DNA of 64,000 nucleotides from Adiantum capillus-veneris (Eukaryota > Streptophyta > Polypodiopsida > Polypodiales > Pteridaceae): the NCBI GenBank assembly GCA_014529385.2, contig CM043960.1, positions 23,448,896-23,512,895 on the forward strand, in the 5' to 3' direction. Made by a program: the position numbers and the translations under genes. Each line of letters starts with the position of its first letter. Within the stretch, counting starts at the first letter, position 1. The notes below the pieces were generated by a model. The model did no database searches. It saw nothing but the letters and a program-made list of their open reading frames with translations, and had not been told where the DNA came from. Positions 58,200 to 64,000 of this stretch are shown here, piece by piece.

Positions 58200-58769
58200 C
58201 CTTCCTAGAGTGAGTCATCCCCGAGGAACATGTGTTAGAGTGCATGGGAACAAAGCACATGTCTATGCATAGCCGTATAGTGTGACTCTATGATACTGAT
58301 GTAGGATATGCATGAGGAAACAAAATGCTGTGCGAGAGAGAGGTGCTGAACAATATGTTCAGTGGTTGCGGGTGGCCAGGTCGCATTGAAGCTGCGTGGT
58401 CTGAACAGTAGTAATTGGAGAAGACGTGCCCTGTGTTTGACGGTGACCTGCAGAACTTTTGATGCTGCTAGTTGTTTTGCTGGTTGGCTTTGCTTTGGTT
58501 GCCACTGAAATTGCTTGCTTGTGGATGTGATAGAAGAGGCATCGTGTGAGCGAGTTTTTTTTGGTTTCCATATCCACTTGACATTGTTGGGTGGCTGAGG
58601 GTGTTTGTCTGACAAAAGCCGTAGGCAATTTGGCGAAGTCTGATTTCTGTGTAGGTAATGTTAGCGGACTTGTATTGGTTTGTCATTTTGGTATCCACAA
58701 TTGCCTAGGATTGGTTTGCATGATGGATTTTTTAACCCATATTTTCTTGACCACGGTGGTGGAATATCG
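58200..58769 (-). pseudogene. Post-protease linker of the Athila-like element
   Basis: In minus orientation it follows the protease-like domain and reads RQLWIPK, a stop, then PPNNVKWIWKPKKTRSHDAS and a Ser/Thr/Gln/Lys-rich tail with further breaks. The paired motifs QLWIPK and KWIWKPKK correspond to QIWVPK and RWVWRKK of the linker at 200-400. No known domain. Confidence 0.55.
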
Positions 58770-59286
58770 CTAACCTAGTGCATGTGGTGATGGTAGAGGT
58801 TCCCATACATAGTCTGTTTGTATGAATGGCGTGGCGAAAGATTGGCCCTCTTGTTTGAGCATTAGGGTATTGTCCTGCCAGTTTGGCGTGGCTTGATAAG
58901 TGCGCATCCACGACAGTCCCATAATAATTGCTTCGTTAAGATGCTGATCGACGATCACATGAAACTGATGCGGATAAACTGTTCCATCAATGGTGATTGG
59001 TAAATTGATGTGGCCTAGACTGTCCATAGTGACTTGTTGGCTACTTTGAACCCCATAGTGTTTGGCATTAGAGGCTCTAGCGTGATTTTTCTGAAAGTGG
59101 AGTAGTTAACGACATTAGCTTTAGCCCCAGTATCCACTAATGCTCACTCAGCGGTGCCATCGGCAAGTTGTAAAAGATCCATTCCTCCTAACCATGTAGC
59201 TACCGTTTGTATGGATGCTATCGGAGCAGTATCAATAGCCTCATTCTATTGTGCTTTACTTTGAAATTTTGCTTGCTCTTTGCGCT
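58770..59286 (-). pseudogene. Retropepsin-like aspartic protease domain, placed after integrase
   Basis: The minus strand reads VATWLGGMDLLQLADGTAE, a stop, ALVDTGAKANVV (active-site D-T-G), an internal strand block, FHVIVDQHLNEAIIMGLSWM and a DN-type strand, ending ALG at the stop 58770-58772. These are the two halves of a retropepsin (VDTGA and IMGLSW). A +1 shift near 59289 links it to the integrase tail with unbroken charged composition (HAQQEAKLEY into KRKEQAKFQSKAQ). Canonical gypsy order is protease before RT, so this position is atypical. Stops near 59135-59155 and 59030 break it. Confidence 0.75.
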
Positions 59287-60916
59287 TTAATATTCTAATT
59301 TGGCTTCTTGCTGTGCATGTTCCAAAATGTCTTGTGCCTGTCTTTTGCGTTGAGATGTTGCGTGTATTGTTGTGAGTTTGTCTAGTGTTAGCGGAAGAAG
59401 ATATTTCTTTAATCTGCCGTCACTCATCCAATTAGGCATCTCCTCTCCTGCTAATGTTGTAAGCTTGATGGTGCCACTTTGTGATATGTCATGTATTACA
59501 AAAGGCCCCATCCCTCGCTTTTTGAGTTTTTTGGAGTGTTGTTTGAGGGTGTACATTAAAACATAATCCCCGTTTTGGAACTCCTTGCCGATCACGTGTT
59601 GATCACGGAAAGCATTCATTTGTTTTCTTTGAGCATATATTCCAGCTATCGCTCTAAGTCGGGTTTCATCTAACTGTTCCAGGGTGTTTAGTCTCTCCAA
59701 TAACTCATGGCCCGTCCATCCTAATTGTGTTGCCACTCTTAGGGTTTTGATTAGAAATTCCAATAGTAGGATTGCATTAATCCCAATTACCAGGTTAAAG
59801 GGAGTCGTTCCGATGGAAGTTTTAGAAGCTATTCTGTAAGCCCATAAGGATGTGTGGAGCTTTTGATCCTAATCATTTCTTGAGTCACTAACTATTTTGG
59901 TGAGTACGGTGCATAAGATTTTGTTGGTACTCTCTTCTTGCCCGTTAACTTGCGGATGATAAGGTGCGATTTGCGATGGACCACCATGAAGTTGTCAAGA
60001 AGGCTTTCAATGATGTCGTTTAAAAAGTGTGTTCCCCTGTCGGCCACTATTTAGATAGGTAGTTCATATCTTGTAAAGACGTTCCGAAAAGGAACCGAGT
60101 TGTTGTTCTTGCATCAATTTTTGGGGTCGCTTTTGCTTCTGCCCATTTTGTCATGTGGTTTGTTGCTACTATGATGTATTGTGCATGAGTCCTGTATCCT
60201 GGGAGTATGATGGGACCAATGAAGTCAATACCCCATTTGGCGAAAGCACATACTCCCATCATTGGCCTTAGTAGCATTTCATCTCTCCGTAGAGGTGGTT
60301 TTGTGCGTTGACATTCATCAAATCGTTTGACATATGTCTTCGAGTCCATAAACAGGGTTGGCCACCATATGCCTTAGTGTAGCAAGAGCTTTGCCGTTCT
60401 ATCAGCAGCAGGGAAATGTCCCCCTAGCTGTCCTGAGTGTGCTTGATCTAAGATAACGTAATATTCTCTTTTTGTAGCACACAACCGTAGTTGTTTGTCC
60501 TTTCCCCGCCTATATAGTTGGTTGGCAATGAGCAGATATTGTTTGCCTCTTCTTCTACAATTTTCATTCTTGCTTTGCTCCATTCCTCTGGGAAGGTCTT
60601 GTTCTTTAAGTACTCAACTATGTGAGCACTCCATTTGGGTGCTTGGACTACTCGAAACAAGGTGACATGTTCCATTGGAGGTTGTTTTGTACAGCTATCG
60701 CAGGATTTTATATATGTATGGACACTGTGATCCATGTTTGGCCAGTAGACTCCCACTCTCTTTAGCTGTTGGCCTATCTCTGTTTCTCCATTGTGAAATC
60801 CCGTATATTGTATATGAGCCTGTTTGAGGTAGTAGGTGGATTCTTCGAGCTATACACATAGTCTCAATATCCCATCCTTATCGTGTGTACAGTCGTCCTG
60901 CTAAAAGCTGGAGATT
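59287..60916 (-). pseudogene. Integrase with two consecutive H2C2 zinc modules
   Basis: In minus order: a first zinc module (AHIQYTGFHNG, VGVYWPNM, YIKSCDSCTKQ; about 60830-60680), a linker, a second zinc module (AHSGQLGGHFP, GIWWPTLF, KRFDECQR; about 60495-60315), the core with GIDFIGPI (first D), VADRGTHF (second D) and NGQEESTNKI (E, in a shifted frame near 59950), then the C-terminal FQNGDYVLMY and GPFVIHD. Stops near 60375 and 60050 and frameshifts near 60480 and 59980 disable it. Gypsy integrases normally have one zinc module. Confidence 0.8.
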
Positions 60917-61565
60917 TCATGTTTGATGTATAATTGATGGTTGTCTTTCTATTTGTAATGAGCCAATTGTGAGTAGAGGAATGACCTCTTCGCTCCATCT
61001 CGATAACATTTCGATGTTAAACAGACATGAATCAGGAACATCATCATCGACACCCTCAGGTGCTTCCCCATGAAATAGTTGTGAAAGATGATCTGTTCTT
61101 GTGTGTGTGGTCCCCTTTTTTACGACTACCATGAAGTCAAACACAAGCAATAGTATAAACCAGTGAACAATTCTTCCAGTGTTGCAAGTTTTGTTTACTA
61201 GATATAGCAGTGCTTGGTGACCCACGAAGAAAAAAAATTTGTTTGCTAGAAGGTAGTGTCTAAATTTTTTGATAGCATAAATCATCCCCAGACCTTCTCT
61301 TTCCGTAGAGGTATTAATTTTCTCTTCGTTGTTTAGTTGCTGACTAGAGTAGCAAATGGGAAAATCCATTTTCTTCTCTCCTGGATGGGCTAATATGCAC
61401 CCAATGGCATAGAATGATGCATCCACATGAACATGAAAGATTTTGCTATGGTCAGGGGCTTGCAAAATTGGAGCAAAAATTCATTGCTGCTTCAATTTTT
61501 GGAAAGCCTCCTCTCATTCCTCCAGATTTTGGACTGATACTTTGTGAGCTGGTCACACAAGGTAT
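60917..61565 (-). pseudogene. RT C-terminal end and RNase H
   Basis: The minus strand from about 61560 reads DQLTKYQSKIW and APILQAPDHSK, the thumb/connection end of RT, then RNase H: FHVHVDASFYAIGCILAHPG (first Asp), NTSTEREGLGMIYAIKKFRH (Glu) and RTDHLSQLF (final Asp). The strand FFFVGHQALLYLV has GH where gypsy elements have DH, so one catalytic Asp is lost. The RT palm with the YVDD-type box is absent: upstream sequence changes to leader DNA near 61570. Confidence 0.85.
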
Positions 61566-62610
61566 GGTGATGCTATTCCCCAAATCTTTTTGGATTTGAT
61601 CAAATTTTTCCAAGTGAAAAGTAAGATTTTGTGTCTGTTTTGCGGTTTTTTGCAAACAACTCCTTTTTTGGTATTTTGATCAACTTTTTTCACTTTTTGT
61701 CTATGGCTCCTTTTGGAAAAGTTGTTCAACTAGTAATAAGGAGTACACTGGTCAAATCTTACTGTCAGATGTCTACCTGGAACATGGATCGCGATCCATG
61801 TTGGAAAGCATCTGGACATGAAATTTGGTTATGTTGGTTCCCTCCTTCTAGTTGATCCCAATTCTCATCCCTTTTTGAATTTGGACAAGTAAAAGTTCAG
61901 TTTTTTCTTGTTTTCCCCATTTTCCAAGGTTTTGCTTTGCTCACCCCAATCTTTTGATTTTTGTGATCTTCTAGCATTCTATTTCTGACCAAACTCAAGG
62001 TTCTGATGCCTCAGAGCCTGTTCTAAGAAAAGGAAATTGTTTTAGCACATTTTGCCAGAAAGGTACATGTATCCCGATCCATGTTGGACAGCAAGTTTGG
62101 AAGGTTCCTGCACAGTCTATTTTTAGCCAGTGTTTTTATCCCCTTTTTGAAGGTTTTGCTGGGTTTGGTTCAGTTTTGAAGCTCTGACCATCACTTCTTC
62201 TCCTTTTCCGAGTTATGGTCTTCAACACCAAAATAAGGTTTTTGACAGTATTTTCCTCAATCCTTTTGGCCCCAAATGATGGTGTAATTTGTTTCCTAAC
62301 CTACTCCTATAAAATAAAATAAATCTGCAAACATAAATGAACTTAAGAATACAAAAATAACAACGAAGTGTGTGGTGGAATAGTCCTTTCCAAGCATGGG
62401 AAAATCAAAGAACGAAATACTATCTTGTACTTCACTCACAGCTTTCTTTGCCCTTAAGGAGTAGCACTGGCTAGTCTCTGACTCCAGTCTCTACCAAGCA
62501 CTAAACCTACGTCGAGCTACTTCATTGTCTATGTGTAAGCGGAATGGGTGTCAAAAGATTTAAAGGGAGATTTTTTTGTACACTGAGTCACTCACCACCT
62601 AACGATCGGT
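61566..62610 (-). other. 5' leader of the Athila-like element with two palindromes
   Basis: Non-coding between primer site and the RT remnant. It holds a perfect ACATGGATCGCGATCCATGT at 61782-61801 and a diverged copy at 62065-62084 preceded by TTTTGCCAGAAAGG. gag, protease and most of RT are deleted here; the junction is near 61570. Confidence 0.7.
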
Positions 62611-62629
62611 TTCCCCGGCAACGGTGCCA
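62611..62629 (-). other. Primer-binding site for Asp tRNA
   Basis: The minus strand reads TGGCACCGTTGCCGGGGAA one base after the LTR. It differs at one position from the complement of the plant tRNA-Asp 3' end (TGGCGCCGTTGCCGGGGA). Asp priming is typical of Athila-type elements. Confidence 0.85.
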
Positions 62630-62630
62630 A

Positions 62631-63522
62631 TGCTAGTGGGTCATCTTGACGGACGTCTGCATCATAGCTCTTTTGTACTAACATATTGTCAACATGCAAG
62701 AAGAAACTCGGGATGGGACACGAAGACTTAATGAGAGTGTCAATCTCACCAAAGTAAACTAAAAGGGCTACTCAATCTACTACAAAAGCAAATTAACCAC
62801 TTTCTAGTCAGACAATCATTATGCATTCAATCGCACCGCTCTAGGTCATCACGCCATTTCGGCATCCAAACAAATTTGGAATGCAACGAAACTTAAGGAT
62901 AGGTATCACAACACCTAAGGGTTCAATCCTGACAAGTTTTGTCACCATCTGGGAAGGTACATAAATCATGATCCATCACAAAAATGTGCAGAAAACTGAA
63001 ATAGAAGTACTCGAAAAGGTCCTCCTTAAGCATAGAAACACTTATCCATGGTCAAAAAATCAAAAAGCAACCATTTTAACCTTCAAATCAATGCAATTAG
63101 CTCACAAACAAAGCATCGTGAACCACAACAGAACTGAAAATGATTACACTTAGATTGTAGAGCAAGAGACAAGTAACGCAATGTGCTATTTGGAAATGAA
63201 TTCTGATTACCAGTCCAAGAGAAAAGAGGATTACAAGTTGTAGCAGTAAGAGGCTCCCACAGTGCACGCTTTCAAATCTTCCAAGCTAATGATCCTTCTT
63301 TTTCCCAAACTAAGGGTTTTGACTTTAAAAGTTAAGGGAGCTTTCCCACGACCATTTGGCCACTTACAAGGGTGTAGATTCAGAGAGGTTGAGAGGGTAT
63401 TGTCAGATTACATCATAATTACAAATCATTATAGGCTGAGTTACATGGTTTCTTCAAAAAATCAAGTGAAAGTTTACAGGGTTTGGTGTGCATATGCCTG
63501 TATCCACTATATCCACCAAACA
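62631..63522 (-). repeat. 5' LTR of the Athila-like element, 892 bp
   Basis: In plus coordinates begins TGCTAGTGGGTC and ends CCACCAAACA, matching 30230-30346 plus 35896-36673. AAAAG follows at 63523-63527. Confidence 0.9.
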
Positions 63523-63527
63523 AAAAG
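63523..63527. repeat. Target-site duplication AAAAG, right
   Basis: Matches 30225-30229; the host gag frame continues directly after it. Confidence 0.88.
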
Positions 63528-64000
63528 CAACAATTTTGTGCGGGATTACCTGAAGAAATGGCTAAGTATGTCAACTCTCAACGGCCTAGTTCTATCACTG
63601 AAGTAATCCACCACACCATGGTTGCTTTCCACATCAATTTTGAACAACGGTCTAGATGCAATGTCAAGCCCATGGAAAACAAAGACAAAAGTGATGCAAA
63701 GGGAAAAACCAATGCCCAAAATTCTTTCCAAGGCAATCCCAATAAAAACAAGGGGTTACACGAAATGTCAAGCCCATGGAAAACAAAGACAAAAGTGGAA
63801 AACCAATGCCCAAAATTATTCCCAAGGCAATTCCAATAACAACAACAAAAACAATTGGTCCAAGGAGAAGGGAGTTTACAAAGGTAAAAACAAATAATCT
63901 CTTGAAGAGCTTGAAGCTTTTCACAAGGATCATAAGTGTTTTAAGTGTGGGGAGCAAGGACATGGCTATCGTTCTTGCCCCAAGAGAAATGCCCGCAATG
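63528..64000 (+). pseudogene. Host gypsy gag, C-terminal part with zinc knuckle (runs off the window)
   Basis: Continues the gag cut at 30229: QQFCAGLPEEMAKYVNSQRP, the conserved end of the gag domain, then a Lys/Asn-rich region in which KPMENKDK/SPWKTKTK-type sequence is duplicated (63661-63708 and about 63769-63800), a stop at 63895-63897 and CFKCGEQGHGYRSC (CX2CX4HX4C) near 63930-63975. Protease would follow beyond the window. Confidence 0.85.

Overview
The window is nuclear DNA of a land plant, and nearly all of it is LTR retrotransposons inserted into one another. Evidence for a plant: Ty1-copia and Ty3-gypsy elements primed by initiator-Met and Asp tRNAs, a broken histone H2B copy, a GDSL-esterase-like exon, and long (GA)n, (CA)n and (TA)n arrays. 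I cannot place the species. Apart from the mobile elements I see no intact host gene; one decayed multi-exon gene lies at about 13.0-15.8 kb.

Layout. (1) 1-12.4 kb: 3' half of a plus-strand gypsy element (protease tail, linker, spacer, coiled-coil 3' ORF, polypurine tract, LTR start). Its 3' ORF is split by a complete 6.56-kb element at 3924-10485 (target duplication GAGCT), which has lost protease-RT-integrase core and carries its own long decayed 3' ORF. (2) 12.4-19.9 kb: a decayed gene of unknown function, then 3.7 kb of degenerate repeats built around the palindrome CTATGGCCCTAGGGCCATAG. (3) 19.9-27.9 kb: a minus-strand gag-only gypsy element with 3.1-kb LTRs, a possible split gag whose first exon lies in the LTR, and an extra ORF before gag. 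(4) 27.9-64 kb: a plus-strand gypsy element whose gag is cut at 30229 by a 33.3-kb insertion and resumes at 63528.

That insertion (30230-63522, minus strand, duplication AAAAG) is an Athila/Tat-like element with a tRNA-Asp primer site. It was itself hit three times: by a copia element (30347-35890, AATCT), a 5.5-kb element with 172-bp LTRs (39383-44927, ACTCC) and a 10.0-kb non-autonomous element (47867-57860, CGAAG) carrying GDSL-like, histone H2B and MITE fragments. Without the three insertions and their duplications it measures about 12.2 kb.

The most unusual signal is shared by the minus-strand element and the element at the window start. Both have a retropepsin-like domain followed by a proline/lysine/tryptophan linker, not by reverse transcriptase; in the minus element this protease follows integrase. 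Both then have a spacer and a 3' ORF with coiled coils and a conserved C-terminal domain of unknown function. The minus element's integrase also has two consecutive H2C2 zinc-binding modules, and its leader and spacer share a 20-bp palindrome. All elements seen here are degenerate, by stops, frameshifts or large deletions.
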